Virus record (IMG/VR): IMGVR_UViG_3300046008_000242
Span: 121,363-185,362 of that record
From: a virus
Length of the DNA stretch: 64,000 nt
Direction: 5' to 3' (one strand)
Shown here in pieces: positions 43,177 to 51,927 of the stretch. Made by a program: the position numbers and the translations under genes. A model generated the notes under the pieces. It was given only the letters and a program-made list of their open reading frames with translations. It did no database searches and had not been told where the DNA came from. Numbering within the stretch: position 1 is the first letter of the stretch; each line of letters begins with the position of its first letter.

Positions 43177-43317
43177 TTAGACCTTTGTATCTTCTTGAGG
43201 AATTTCTGGTAATTGTGACCATTTAGAATCATAATTACCACCACGAATGTTTCCCATTATCTGCCAAATGGTTCCCATCATCACAAAGTACAGAATGTAT
43301 AACGACATGTTCTTCAT
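43177..43317 (-). CDS. Small membrane protein (46 aa)
   Basis: The ATG at 43317 encodes MKNMSLYILYFVMMGTIWQIM, one membrane helix, then a polar tail ending PQEDTKV. Its TAA abuts the gp33 ATG (TAAATG), as for co-translated genes. Too short for a family call. Confidence 0.55.
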   Translation of the reverse strand: MKNMSLYILYFVMMGTIWQIMGNIRGGNYDSKWSQLPEIPQEDTKV

Positions 43318-43399
43318 TCTTTTTGCTTTCGATTGAGGATAGCGAAATAGGCTTTCTCATACAACTCCATTATATGATATTTTTAAAATAACGAAACTC

Positions 43400-43915
43400 T
43401 TAATTTCTCTCTTTATAAAATTGATGAGGTCCAACTTTAATGGATTTGGATATATGCATTTTTTTATTATGCGACATCCTACCCATATCAAAAAATGTTG
43501 AACCATTAGTAATATCTTTAACCTGATTACGGTAAATCATTTTTGCCATGTAAAACGATCTGAATTTTTCATCTTCTTTTATGGTTGGTAAATGTTTCAT
43601 ACAAGCATAAGAGAATTGACACATTCCATCAGTTTTCTGATGAGTAACACCACAGACAGTATCTGGGAATTTCTCAGATTTCACTCTATTCATAACCACT
43701 AGACCAACAGATGCCATACCCGTAACGGATTCACCTCTAGCTTCTCTGTATATAGCCTCACCCAAACAATTGATTTCTTTTTGGACAGAAATCGGTTTCC
43801 CAATTGATTTCTGTATAGAAGGAGATTTCTTATTTGTTGATTTCTTATCGATTCCATATACAACATTCATCGATAAAATTAAGATTAGAATAGTAGCTAT
43901 AATCTTTTTTAGCAT
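43400..43915 (-). CDS. SleB-like cell-wall hydrolase with signal peptide (endolysin candidate)
   Basis: The N-terminal signal peptide MLKKIIATILILILSMNVVYG is followed by a basic linker and a Hydrolase_2/SleB domain: NCLGEAIYREARGES (catalytic Glu in EAIYREARGE), GLVVMNRVKS, FPDTVCGVTHQ, CQFSYAC and a C-terminal HQFYKE. This family cuts peptidoglycan glycan strands. With an N-terminal hydrophobic helix it may be exported or be a SAR-type endolysin. 171 aa. No holin was recognised nearby, although the 46-aa membrane protein is adjacent. Confidence 0.85.
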   Translation of the reverse strand: MLKKIIATILILILSMNVVYGIDKKSTNKKSPSIQKSIGKPISVQKEINCLGEAIYREARGESVTGMASVGLVVMNRVKSEKFPDTVCGVTHQKTDGMCQFSYACMKHLPTIKEDEKFRSFYMAKMIYRNQVKDITNGSTFFDMGRMSHNKKMHISKSIKVGPHQFYKERN

Positions 43916-44020
43916 AATTTGTGTTCCTTTTTTGGCGCATGTATTAGGTACATTTAATACACACTTTCCAAATCAGCGTTATACTATATTATTTGCTACG
44001 ATTTGGACAAGGCATCCATA

Positions 44021-44686
44021 CTAAATTCCCGTAGATAATCTATAATCTTCTCTACATTGTTTAGCGGAAGCAATCCAAGGAAGAATTGGCTCGATAAAAA
44101 TTTGAGGTTCTTCATCATCAACTGAAATCAATACTACGATTTGTTTAACATTGATTCCAGTCAATTCTCGGAAAGACATTCCATAGAATGCACACTGTTG
44201 AAAGTAATTTGTAATCCATTCCTTACGTTTTAATTTGCCTGAAGTTTTAAAATCGATAACAGATAGTGCACCTTTATACTCTCCAATACAATCGGCGGTT
44301 CCTGCCACTTGTAATAGATCCGAGAATAATCTTATCTCAACTCCATGTACGTTATCAATATCATTTAAAATTGGTTTGAATTTATCCCAATTTTCCACAT
44401 CAAACTCATCTGGGAAAACTACATTATTGTTAATGTAATCTTCACATAATGAATGAATTCTAGTTCCTCTATTAGACGCTCTTGAGGAAATCTTATCGGC
44501 TTCAGTAGCCCCTACTTTATTCCTCCATTCATTAATTGATTCTCTTGATGCGTAACTTGTAACAGAAGTTACGCTTGGATATCTTTTACCAGTAGACGTT
44601 TGATAGAATCTAGAACCATTAACGTCAATTCTATCAGCTTGTGGTAACTCATGATGTATATGTTTAAACATTATTTTCTCATTCAC
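44021..44686 (-). CDS. PD-(D/E)XK exonuclease (Cas4/RecB-like)
   Basis: YPSVTSVTSYASRESINEWRNKVG...RGTRIHSLCEDYINN is the family's N-terminal pattern (residues ~36-88). AGTADCIGEYKGALSVIDFKTSGK has the D...DFKT active site (residues ~127-150) and WITNYFQQCAFYGMSFRE the QxxxY motif. 221 aa. Such nucleases process DNA ends in recombination or packaging in T4-like phages. Located beside other recombination genes. Confidence 0.85.
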   Translation of the reverse strand: MNEKIMFKHIHHELPQADRIDVNGSRFYQTSTGKRYPSVTSVTSYASRESINEWRNKVGATEADKISSRASNRGTRIHSLCEDYINNNVVFPDEFDVENWDKFKPILNDIDNVHGVEIRLFSDLLQVAGTADCIGEYKGALSVIDFKTSGKLKRKEWITNYFQQCAFYGMSFRELTGINVKQIVVLISVDDEEPQIFIEPILPWIASAKQCREDYRLSTGI

Positions 44687-44725
44687 TTTTATACATATTA
44701 TTTTTATCCAATAACGTTTATCTAT

Positions 44726-44974
44726 TTAGATGTTAGTTGTTCTGTTCAGGACGGAACCTGGAGTTTTTGAATGTATCTTCTGTAATACTTCTTTGAATCC
44801 ATTATCCTTACGTCTAGAAGCATCTAATTTATGAGAATCAATTAGAGCAGTTCCACCTGTAATAACAATTTGCATCTTAGGATTCTCATCTTTGAAAGTG
44901 TCCAAAGATGAGATAGACATAAATTTCTCAACAATTTCATCTGTGTCTACATTTTTAAACGTATAAAATGGCAT
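44726..44974 (-). CDS. FmdB-like small protein (82 aa)
   Basis: The ATG at 44974 is chosen because MPFYTFKNVDTDEIVEKFMSISSLDTFKDENP has the shape of T4-like FmdB-type regulatory proteins (MPxYxFxNxxTxExFxKxM). The zinc cysteines of bacterial FmdB are missing. Upstream in-frame sequence belongs to the neighbouring gene. Function unknown. Confidence 0.65.
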   Translation of the reverse strand: MPFYTFKNVDTDEIVEKFMSISSLDTFKDENPKMQIVITGGTALIDSHKLDASRRKDNGFKEVLQKIHSKTPGSVLNRTTNI

Positions 44975-44975
44975 A

Positions 44976-45401
44976 TTATAATTGTACCAGATAGATGGAT
45001 TTACAAAGTTCAGTTTTCTTTTTAGTTGTTCGTTTAGAATCAACATAATTTTGGATCCAAACTTCTCTATCAGATAATGTTGAAGACCAATACCAACCAC
45101 CAGAAAACCATTTACGATTTGTTCTCAATAAATCCAATAACATTTCTTTTGTTGGCAATTCGCCATTTAATGTAACGGATTTGTCGATAGATTCATACCA
45201 TGTTAATGGTTCATCTACAACCAAGACTTTATAATTGGTTCCATTAACTGTAATCTGATTTTCGATTACAGTTTCTTCAATCACTTGTTCTGGTTGAACA
45301 GACGGTTCTTCTTGGATTACTTCTTTTGTAATTTTACTCTTAACAGATTTTACAGTCTTCCGTTCTTCTACGATAGGTTCATCAACTTCTTGTAATGACA
45401 T
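44976..45401 (-). CDS. Hypothetical protein with LPTKEMLLDLL...WYWSS motif
   Basis: Residues 1-50 are charged and Glu/Val-rich (linker-like). The remainder holds LPTKEMLLDLLRTNRKWFSGGWYWSSTLSDREVWIQNY, the LPT..E...L......GWYWSS..... pattern of the DUF1566/Lcl fold that bacterial and phage receptor-like proteins use. It may be a structural or surface-binding protein. It sits one base upstream of the FmdB-like gene. Confidence 0.5.
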   Translation of the reverse strand: MSLQEVDEPIVEERKTVKSVKSKITKEVIQEEPSVQPEQVIEETVIENQITVNGTNYKVLVVDEPLTWYESIDKSVTLNGELPTKEMLLDLLRTNRKWFSGGWYWSSTLSDREVWIQNYVDSKRTTKKKTELCKSIYLVQL

Positions 45402-45411
45402 ATTTTATCCT

Positions 45412-45642
45412 TTAGATGTTCAACATTGTTCCAAATCCATAAATTGTTAGCATTCCAGCATTAACTGTAATCATGGCTTTATCTTTAATCCTAAGAGCCC
45501 ATATAGTGAATAACAATGAACCGATATTCAATACGATAATGTTAAAAGGAGATAAACCGATTGAAGTTAAGATGGCACCAAATAATGACACAACAGTTGC
45601 CACCCATTTAATCTGTTCAGTAATTTTTTTAGACCTAGACAT
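45412..45642 (-). CDS. Small integral membrane protein (76 aa)
   Basis: A basic N-terminus (MSRSKKITEQIKW) precedes two to three hydrophobic helices (VATVVSLFGAILTSIGL, IIVLNIGSLLFTIWAL, AMITVNAGMLTIYGFGTML). The SemiSWEET/PQ-loop-like layout is noted but unproven. Function unknown. Confidence 0.6.
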   Translation of the reverse strand: MSRSKKITEQIKWVATVVSLFGAILTSIGLSPFNIIVLNIGSLLFTIWALRIKDKAMITVNAGMLTIYGFGTMLNI

Positions 45643-45683
45643 GTTTCCTCTTATTAATTGTTTGTGTTAAATTACTTAATGCT

Positions 45684-45929
45684 TTAAATTTCAAGCATAT
45701 AAATTTGTTTTTGGTTAAAATCAATGGTAAATTTGACTTCTTCAGAATCAGACAAAACAGATACAACATATTTAGTTTCATCCGTTTTGTCTAAAGTGTA
45801 AACATTAACTTCATGGATTAAAGCTAATTCTTCTCTCAAAACTTTTAATGTTTTTGAAACAGACGTTTTAACAAAGATTTGGTTTAATGAACCAAGTTTA
45901 ATCATACCAGCAATAACAAAATATAACAT
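45684..45929 (-). CDS. Hypothetical protein (81 aa)
   Basis: Begins MLYFVIAGMIKLGSL, a short hydrophobic start, then an alpha/beta chain. It has its own TTTCGA-box promoter 45 bases upstream and an AGAGGTTGTC ribosome site. No family recognised. Confidence 0.55.
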   Translation of the reverse strand: MLYFVIAGMIKLGSLNQIFVKTSVSKTLKVLREELALIHEVNVYTLDKTDETKYVVSVLSDSEEVKFTIDFNQKQIYMLEI

Positions 45930-45973
45930 GACAACCTCTCAAATAAAATTTAAAATTAACCAACTTGAAATCT

Positions 45974-46001
45974 ATTATAAAGGTTATCTTTACGTTCGAA
46001 A
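45974..46001 (-). promoter_or_regulatory. TTTCGA-box promoter (minus) for the 45929 gene
   Basis: Minus strand: TTTCGA, 16-nt spacer ending AAGATAACCTT, TATAAT (45979-45974), then AGATTTCAAG. Confidence 0.7.
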
Positions 46002-46027
46002 GATTTATTTTTAATATTCTCGAATAA

Positions 46028-46261
46028 TCATAATTTATCCAACTCTGCTTGTAAAATGTTAATACGTTCTTGTAATAACTTACGAGTATTTTCAGTTCTT
46101 TCGATTTTCAATACATGAAGAGCTTCAATCATATCATCAAGTTCATTACCGTTGATGATTTCTAAAACAGCACAACAATCATTCCCTTCCGATTCAATAC
46201 GTAAATTTCCATCATCATCAATGGAAAAATCCAAATCGCCAAATCTATAACAACTTGTCAT
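46028..46261 (-). CDS. Hypothetical acidic protein (77 aa)
   Basis: MTSCYRFGDLDFSIDDDGNLRIESEGNDCCAVLEIING is a small beta domain, followed by a helical coiled-coil end (KLLQERINILQAELDKL). Separated by one base from the upstream 61-aa gene, so one operon with it. Function unknown. Confidence 0.6.
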   Translation of the reverse strand: MTSCYRFGDLDFSIDDDGNLRIESEGNDCCAVLEIINGNELDDMIEALHVLKIERTENTRKLLQERINILQAELDKL

Positions 46262-46262
46262 T

Positions 46263-46448
46263 TTAAACTCCTCTGAATATATAAAAATCGATAAATTTAT
46301 AGAACAATTTTGACGACATTACAACATTTTCAACTGGATTGAATTGTTCCATCTGACCAACTAGATAATCTTGATATACATCATCTTCACCATTTAATCT
46401 ATCAGACCGATATTGACTTCTTAACCTTTTGAATTCAACCTTGTTCAT
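46263..46448 (-). CDS. Hypothetical protein (61 aa)
   Basis: MNKVEFKRLRSQYRSDRLNGEDDVYQDYLVGQ, a charged helical start and hydrophobic end (FYKFIDFYIFRGV). It is the first gene of a two-gene unit behind the promoter at 46484-46511, with AGAGGTTATC before the ATG. Confidence 0.55.
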   Translation of the reverse strand: MNKVEFKRLRSQYRSDRLNGEDDVYQDYLVGQMEQFNPVENVVMSSKLFYKFIDFYIFRGV

Positions 46449-46483
46449 AGATAACCTCTACATTTAAAATTAACATGAATTCT

Positions 46484-46511
46484 ATTATAAAGGTTATCTT
46501 GTCCGTAGAAA
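46484..46511 (-). promoter_or_regulatory. TTTCGA-type promoter (minus, degenerate box) for the 46448 operon
   Basis: Minus strand: TTTCTA in place of TTTCGA, 16-nt spacer ending AAGATAACCTT, TATAAT (46489-46484). Confidence 0.65.
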
Positions 46512-46514
46512 GAA

Positions 46515-47083
46515 TTATTTTTTAGATAATTTACTCATGTTCATGGCGGATGATTTAGACAATGAAACTGTAGTTGGTTTAGGGTTAGATGACAATTTCG
46601 ACATATCCATTGATGATTTAACTGGAACAGATGTTGGAATTGGAGTTACACTTGATGGCGGTTTATAAGAAGCAGATTGACTCAATTTATTCATATCCAT
46701 TGCCGATTGTTTAGGAGTAACAACTGGAACGGGTTGTGGTGCATTATTCGGAGCAACAACTTGTTGAACAGGAACATTAGTTTGACGATTATCAATGATA
46801 ACAGTTTTATGTTCAACAACTCTTTCTACTTGTTTATCATTAGAATTCATTGCGTTAGAGATGGCATGACCTAATAATGCCCAGTAGCCATATTCATTAA
46901 TGTATTATCTTGTTGATTGACAACCGCAGGTGCTGCCACAACTTGAGGTTGAACCATGGCAGGTTGTTGGATTACCACAGGGGTTTGTTGTTGTGGATAT
47001 TGTTGGTAATTATTCTGGTTTGGTTTATCTGAACAAGCTGTTAATAGAGTTCCGATTGTCATCACTAATACTAATTTTTTCAT
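46515..47083 (-). pseudogene. Lipoprotein with SMDMSKLS repeats, frameshifted
   Basis: The ATG at 47083 encodes a lipoprotein signal (MKKLVLVMTIGTLLTACSDK, lipobox LTAC) and a Gln/Pro-rich linker, and stops after NMATGHY. In the -1 frame the sequence continues without interruption as YGYWALLGHAISNAMNSNDKQVE into the 111-aa downstream frame, which has three MDMNKLS/MDMSKLS/MNMSKLS repeats. A single missing base near 46890-46900 explains the split. Alternatively they are two genes, the second starting at ATG 46850. The joined protein of about 190 aa would be anchored in the outer membrane. Confidence 0.6.
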
Positions 47084-47094
47084 ATATAAAATTC

Positions 47095-48816
47095 CTATTG
47101 GTTATCGTCCACTATGACTGAGAAGTCATTACGTTTTTCAAATTTAATTACATTTGGTATCTTTTCGACATTTGCTGGATTATGTGAGATAACGAAAATG
47201 TTTGAACCCTTTAATTCCTTCAATAGATTTAGGATAAACTCATTACCCTCTGCGTCTAATGATGCATCTAACACTTCATCCAGAATCAACAAGTTTGTGT
47301 TGGCAGAGTTTTTCAATCTAGCAATTTCTCTCCAACAGAATAACAACGCAATGTTGATTCGGAACTTTTCACCTTCGGAAAAGTTAGAAAACGTCATACT
47401 ATCTCTATGGCGAGATTTAATGGTCTCATTAAAATTCTCATCTAATGTGAATCCAACGTAGAAGTCCATTATATGGAGATACTTGTTGATAATGTTATTC
47501 ATGGCAGGAATATATTCTTTGATGATAGAGGATTTGATGCCACCATCTTTCAACAATAATAATCCAGCTTCCTCGATTGACGATTTTTCTAACAATTCAT
47601 TCTTTCTGTTAATCCATGAGATTGCGTTATCAACCAATTCTTTCAACAACAATTTCTCTTTATCGATATCACCAACACTACCAGCGGCATCCTCAAGATC
47701 CTTCTTAAACTTGTTTATCTGATTGTCTTCAAACCTAATCTCAGATTCAAGTTTAGATTTCTCTGTTGAGATTTTTGTTATCATGGTTTCAATTGATATC
47801 AATTCAGTCAACTGTCTATCAACTGTTTCAAATTCAACATTAAAATTATATAAAGATTCATCCAGAATAGAAACCGATTCGGATAATGAAGCAAGAATTG
47901 TATCAGAATGGTCATGAGTGATTTCCTGTTTACATAATTCACATTCTTGGTTATCCTTGAAGAATTTCTTCGATTTATCTAATGTTTCAATCTCATGTTT
48001 AATCTTCCTGATAGAATTATTCAATGTCGAATATCTATTGGATAACATTTCTTTATCAACAATCAACAATTTCTTAGATTCAATATCATTGACAACCAAA
48101 CCCAATAGATTCTTCTTCTTAAGGTTTGATGTTTCATGTTCATCAATCTTGGTTTGGATAAAATCAATCTCAGATTGTTTATTGGTCTCAAGGTGTTTAA
48201 TAATCTTCTGCTGGGATTCAACCTTATTCTTAGCCAATGTCAAATTAGAATCAATATATTTGATTTCCTCTTTGGTCTTCTGTGATTGTTCTTTCAACAA
48301 TGTATTCATCACAGAGAAGATCCTGATGTCAAGGATATCCTCAACAATTTCTCTACGTTGGGATGATGATAATAACATGAATGGTATATATGATGATGCT
48401 CCTAAGATTACCACCTGACAGAACGTCTTATAGTTCATCTTCAGTATCTGTTGCTCCAAGATAATCTGATAATCCTTGACCGCAGATTCCTGATTCAACA
48501 ATACATCATTCTGATATATCTCAAAAATGTTTGGTTTGATTCCTCGTCTAACCAAATATCTTACACCAGATTCCGAAAATTCAATTTCTGTAACTAAATT
48601 CTTCTGGTTGATAGAATTAACCAATTGACCCTTGGTTATATTTCGATATGGTCGTCCGAACAACGCAAACGCCACTGAATCTAGTATGCCTGAAGTTTTT
48701 CCTGACCCGTTAGATCCTGTCACTACTGTGGACGCGTGGGCATCCAATATCATTTCACTGAAATTATTACCAGTAGATAATAAATTCTTCCATCTTACTT
48801 TATGAAATATAATCAT
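47095..48816 (-). CDS. 46: Recombination endonuclease subunit gp46 (Rad50/SbcC-like)
   Basis: 573 aa. Walker A TGSNGSGKTSG (residues ~33-43), long coiled-coil arms with a CELC zinc hook near residue 290, ABC signature NFSEGEKFRINIALLF and Walker B LLILDEVLDASLD, then FVISHNP. gp46 is the ATPase of the gp46/47 complex that resects DNA ends and degrades host DNA. The start overlaps nothing but lies 4 bases downstream of gp47's stop, the T4 47-46 order. Confidence 0.93.
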   Translation of the reverse strand: MIIFHKVRWKNLLSTGNNFSEMILDAHASTVVTGSNGSGKTSGILDSVAFALFGRPYRNITKGQLVNSINQKNLVTEIEFSESGVRYLVRRGIKPNIFEIYQNDVLLNQESAVKDYQIILEQQILKMNYKTFCQVVILGASSYIPFMLLSSSQRREIVEDILDIRIFSVMNTLLKEQSQKTKEEIKYIDSNLTLAKNKVESQQKIIKHLETNKQSEIDFIQTKIDEHETSNLKKKNLLGLVVNDIESKKLLIVDKEMLSNRYSTLNNSIRKIKHEIETLDKSKKFFKDNQECELCKQEITHDHSDTILASLSESVSILDESLYNFNVEFETVDRQLTELISIETMITKISTEKSKLESEIRFEDNQINKFKKDLEDAAGSVGDIDKEKLLLKELVDNAISWINRKNELLEKSSIEEAGLLLLKDGGIKSSIIKEYIPAMNNIINKYLHIMDFYVGFTLDENFNETIKSRHRDSMTFSNFSEGEKFRINIALLFCWREIARLKNSANTNLLILDEVLDASLDAEGNEFILNLLKELKGSNIFVISHNPANVEKIPNVIKFEKRNDFSVIVDDNQ

Positions 48817-48819
48817 ACT

Positions 48820-49884
48820 CTATCCTTTGTCCGATACATTGATTGCTTCATTGAACAGACCAGATAATAGATTTTTAATCTTTTGTTTATCACATTTTGA
48901 TTCAATGGAATCAACGTAATTACTCATGATAACTCTGGTGTCAGTTAAATCAATCTTCTCATCGATAATGCCATCTTGATATTCAGATAGATCCTCCATG
49001 ACTTTAATATCATTACAACCAGCAGAATATAATCGTTTCATGAATGTATCATATGCATATAGATCTTTCTTATTGATTACGATAACTTTAACATATTTCC
49101 CAGAATACTGAGAAGTTGATTCTTTTGTATAATCAGTGTTCGAATCATCATATTCAATTCTGGCGAATACTTTATGTGGATTTGGAATAAACTCTCTGTT
49201 AAGAGTTTTAATATCAAGTACATGGAATCCTTTCTGGTCGTTATAATCACTCCAGGTCATCTCATATGGAATTCCTGTATAGTGTACATTACCATTATTA
49301 GATTGAGTGTGGAAATGTCCCGTTAGAATCAAATCGTATTTCTTGTAGAAATCATCTAATACAATACCACCATGACTTTCTACACCCTTATACATCGGGA
49401 AATTTGCAAATTCAAAGTGACCAATACACAATTTAGAAGAGCTTTCTTGAATCATCTTATTGACAACAGCTCTATTTTCAGCGCAGATCCAAGGAATAAT
49501 ATCAATAGAGATTCCGTTGAAATCAATGGTAGTTGGTTTGTCATACACCGTAATGTTATCATATTCCTTTAATAACAGACTTGATGAATTGACTTCTAAT
49601 GTTTCTCTGAAGTAAATATCATGATTGCCAACCAACGTATGGAGTTTGATATTGTTTTCTTTTAGTTTGTCGAAGAAGCATTTTCTGGCTTCATATAGAC
49701 TTAGGAAATTGATGGATTTCCTTGTATCAAATAGATCCCCTAATTGGAATACGGTATCAATGTTATTTTCTTTTAGATAAGGAATTAATACATCATTTGC
49801 GAATAGATCTAATTGTTTATGGAATACCAGACTCGAATTGCGGACAGCAATATGGATATCCCCTAGGACGCAGACTTTATCCAT
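48820..49884 (-). CDS. 47: Recombination endonuclease subunit gp47 (Mre11/SbcD-like)
   Basis: The ATG at 49884 (GAGG upstream) is preferred over an upstream in-frame codon. Metallophosphoesterase motifs are in order: VLGDIHIAV (residues ~6-14), FQLGDLFDTR, TLVGNHDIYF and LTGHFHTQS. gp47 is the Mn-dependent nuclease of the gp46/47 complex. 354 aa, close to T4 gp47 (339). It overlaps the upstream gene by 8 bases. Confidence 0.93.
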   Translation of the reverse strand: MDKVCVLGDIHIAVRNSSLVFHKQLDLFANDVLIPYLKENNIDTVFQLGDLFDTRKSINFLSLYEARKCFFDKLKENNIKLHTLVGNHDIYFRETLEVNSSSLLLKEYDNITVYDKPTTIDFNGISIDIIPWICAENRAVVNKMIQESSSKLCIGHFEFANFPMYKGVESHGGIVLDDFYKKYDLILTGHFHTQSNNGNVHYTGIPYEMTWSDYNDQKGFHVLDIKTLNREFIPNPHKVFARIEYDDSNTDYTKESTSQYSGKYVKVIVINKKDLYAYDTFMKRLYSAGCNDIKVMEDLSEYQDGIIDEKIDLTDTRVIMSNYVDSIESKCDKQKIKNLLSGLFNEAINVSDKG

Positions 49885-50158
49885 CGACAACCTCAATATG
49901 AATTTTTGATTCTGATACCGTAACCACTATCTTACTTTTGTTCATGGTGTGTAATTCAAATTCATAATATTGTTCCAATACCATTAAATGATAACAATGT
50001 ACAGTAGGGTCTACTCTCCAAGCATTATCAAAAACACTTTCAAAATCATACGATTTGAATTTTAATGTTCCCGAATCAAATAGAGAAATTATTTTATTGA
50101 TTACAAATGTATCATTTCTCAAATTTGTGGATTTACCCATTAGATTTACATCAATCAT
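49877..50158 (-). CDS. Hypothetical protein (93 aa) upstream of gp47
   Basis: MIDVNLMGKSTNLRNDTFVINKIISLF, then a beta C-terminal part (KIVVTVSESKIHIEVVDG). Starts with an ATGA overlap on the previous gene and ends inside gp47. No family recognised. Confidence 0.6.
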   Translation of the reverse strand: MIDVNLMGKSTNLRNDTFVINKIISLFDSGTLKFKSYDFESVFDNAWRVDPTVHCYHLMVLEQYYEFELHTMNKSKIVVTVSESKIHIEVVDG

Positions 50159-50475
50159 TTCTTATTTCCTTTTACGTTGATTCTAATTGTCCCATATCCA
50201 AATCGAATTTTAATTTTGATGTTTAATTTGGTTATTGCTCTGAGTTTGGTTACATAGATACCAGCATTTTCAATTTTATAAAATTCAATATAATCAAACG
50301 AGGTTTTATCTAATTTACGAAACCATTTTAATAAATCTGCGGATAACAATTCATGATTGTAATTGTTACGTAAATCTAATATGAATTCTGGGTTATCAAT
50401 GTTTCCAATTAGGTAATCAATATCAACTAAACTTCTATTGATTAAATTTACATCACCTTTAATTTCAATTTCCAT
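50155..50475 (-). CDS. Hypothetical protein (106 aa)
   Basis: The ATG at 50475 is preferred, with TTGGAG 9 bases upstream. An alpha/beta protein (MEIEIKGDVNLINRSLVDI; basic end INVKGNKK) between the gp55 and gp47 genes, ATGA-coupled to the next. It may be a paralogue of its downstream neighbour (both small, KIxIxxxxxxIxVxG ends). Function unknown. Confidence 0.6.
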   Translation of the reverse strand: MEIEIKGDVNLINRSLVDIDYLIGNIDNPEFILDLRNNYNHELLSADLLKWFRKLDKTSFDYIEFYKIENAGIYVTKLRAITKLNIKIKIRFGYGTIRINVKGNKK

Positions 50476-50490
50476 TTTATACTCCAACTT

Positions 50491-51135
50491 TCATAGATCT
50501 TCAGATAGGAATTCTTCAATTTCTGTTTCATCAATATCCAATTCAGGAATATCAATTTCTTCAATTTTGGTTTCATCTTCCAAGAAATCCATTAACGAAT
50601 TTCGATGTTCCTTAATGGGTTTTTCTTTTATCTTCTTTTCGTAGTATTCAGAATAATCAGTTTGTTGATAACTTTTAATAATTTCAACATATTCTGTTAC
50701 AATGTCTTGATTATCGGTTTCATTTTCCAGGATAGAAGATAAATCAACATTTTTAATTAATTGTTGTCTAATGTATGTCTGTTTGCGTTCTTTGAGGATA
50801 CGCTGGACAAATGTATTATGTACAGAAGCAGTAATATACGAAAATGGTTGAGTAGAACGTTCTGGATCAAAAGAATCAAAATACTTGATGCCATTTAGGA
50901 TGGCATCTTGAATCATCTCATCTTTAAATGAATAACTAAAGAATCCAGGTCTGTTGGCATATTTGTGAGCAATTTTAATGATACATTCTGCTTGGTATCT
51001 AGTGATTGGTGGTTTTGGTTTACCTTCCAATTCGGCTTCCTTGATTAAACGTTTTCGTTCAACAATAGAATTATAAAGTTTTTCTTTGTTAACATATTCG
51101 CGTTTCTCTACTTCTTGTTTTGTTTCTTCCGTCAA
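50491..51135 (-). CDS. 55: Late-transcription sigma factor gp55
   Basis: 214 aa with YQAECIIKIAHKYANRPGFFSYSFKDEMIQDAILNGIKYFDSFDPERSTQPFSYITASVHNTFVQRILKE (residues ~50-120), the sigma region 2 of T4 gp55. An acidic C-terminal tail (DIPELDIDETEIEEFLSEDL) is where T4 gp55 meets the sliding clamp. It directs polymerase to TATAAATA boxes, two of which are seen in this window. Confidence 0.92.
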   Translation of the reverse strand: MTEETKQEVEKREYVNKEKLYNSIVERKRLIKEAELEGKPKPPITRYQAECIIKIAHKYANRPGFFSYSFKDEMIQDAILNGIKYFDSFDPERSTQPFSYITASVHNTFVQRILKERKQTYIRQQLIKNVDLSSILENETDNQDIVTEYVEIIKSYQQTDYSEYYEKKIKEKPIKEHRNSLMDFLEDETKIEEIDIPELDIDETEIEEFLSEDL

Positions 51136-51214
51136 GATGGTTCTCCAAGGTTATTATTGAATAATCTATTATACTTGATTATTCATTTAATACAAGATTA
51201 TTAAGACATCTATA

Positions 51215-51330
51215 TACATCCATTATTTGTCGTTTAACCAATGTTCATTCTATATAACATAGAGTTGATTGCTCTGTATACATAACGTTCCATTATAGTG
51301 GATTATTGGACAAATATGGATGTATTATAA
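51215..51330 (-). repeat. Isolated copy of cassette leader element (a)
   Basis: The minus strand reads CCAATAATCCAC...GGAACG...AGCAATCAACTCTATGT with the 65-base consensus of the array (a) element, followed by an 8-codon ORF MLYRMNIG (51260-51234) and TAA. It is between gp55 and the 39-aa gene. It stands without the rest of a cassette and is the only copy outside the two arrays apart from the one attached to the 56100 gene. Confidence 0.65.
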
Positions 51331-51337
51331 GACATTA

Positions 51338-51457
51338 TTACATGTAATTAAATCTATCAATACCATCTATACCGATATTGTATAAGATATAGTTGTTTCC
51401 GTCCACCAATAGATAAACTTCACCATATCTGAATTCACCTTTACCGCTTACGTTCAT
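51338..51457 (-). CDS. Small protein (39 aa)
   Basis: The ATG at 51457 overlaps the stop of the upstream gene (ATGA). MNVSGKGEFRYGEVYLLVDG... is a short beta protein ending at TAA 51338. Too short for a family call; the ATGA coupling supports expression. Confidence 0.5.
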   Translation of the reverse strand: MNVSGKGEFRYGEVYLLVDGNNYILYNIGIDGIDRFNYM

Positions 51458-51924
51458 GATACTCTCTCAAATGATTTTAGGAATTCATCTAATGGGATTG
51501 TTGCATCATAATCGTTGGTCGTATATGTCACAGAATTATACACCAATTGTTTTGAAAACATTTTACCAACAGTTACAATCTCATGTTCTGTGTTAAATTC
51601 AGAGAATTTCCAGACTTGTCCTGGAGCAGGAACATCCCATTTCTCCACCATATGTTCTTTAATTGTAAATGTTTGAGATGCCAACCATTTGAACATAAGA
51701 TCTTTGACTTCAGATTCCTTCATGTATCTGTCGATATTGGAATGTTGTAACATATAATTCCATAACGAATCAACATCATTTCTTGATAATCCAACCACAA
51801 TCTGTTCTGGGTTATTTTGTTCAATCCATTTTGCTATCTCAGATTCAATATCCTTCATTGGAACAGATTTAATATGAGATACAAATTGGTGAACCTTACT
51901 GTCTGGAAATACTTTAGATGTCAT
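51454..51924 (-). CDS. Hypothetical protein (156 aa) downstream of DNA ligase
   Basis: Helical N-terminal two thirds (KVHQFVSHIKSVPMKDIESEIAKWIEQN, SRNDVDSLWNYML) and a small beta end (PGQVWKFSEFNTEHEIVTVGKMFS, like an SH3-type fold). It starts 4 bases after the ligase stop. No family recognised. Confidence 0.6.
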   Translation of the reverse strand: MTSKVFPDSKVHQFVSHIKSVPMKDIESEIAKWIEQNNPEQIVVGLSRNDVDSLWNYMLQHSNIDRYMKESEVKDLMFKWLASQTFTIKEHMVEKWDVPAPGQVWKFSEFNTEHEIVTVGKMFSKQLVYNSVTYTTNDYDATIPLDEFLKSFERVS

Positions 51925-51927
51925 ATG

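Noticed and set aside
51240-51300. TTGATT...TATAGT as a sigma70 promoter in the (a) element
   Set aside because: The spacing is 23 nt, outside the usual range, and the -10 part is not kept in other copies of the element.
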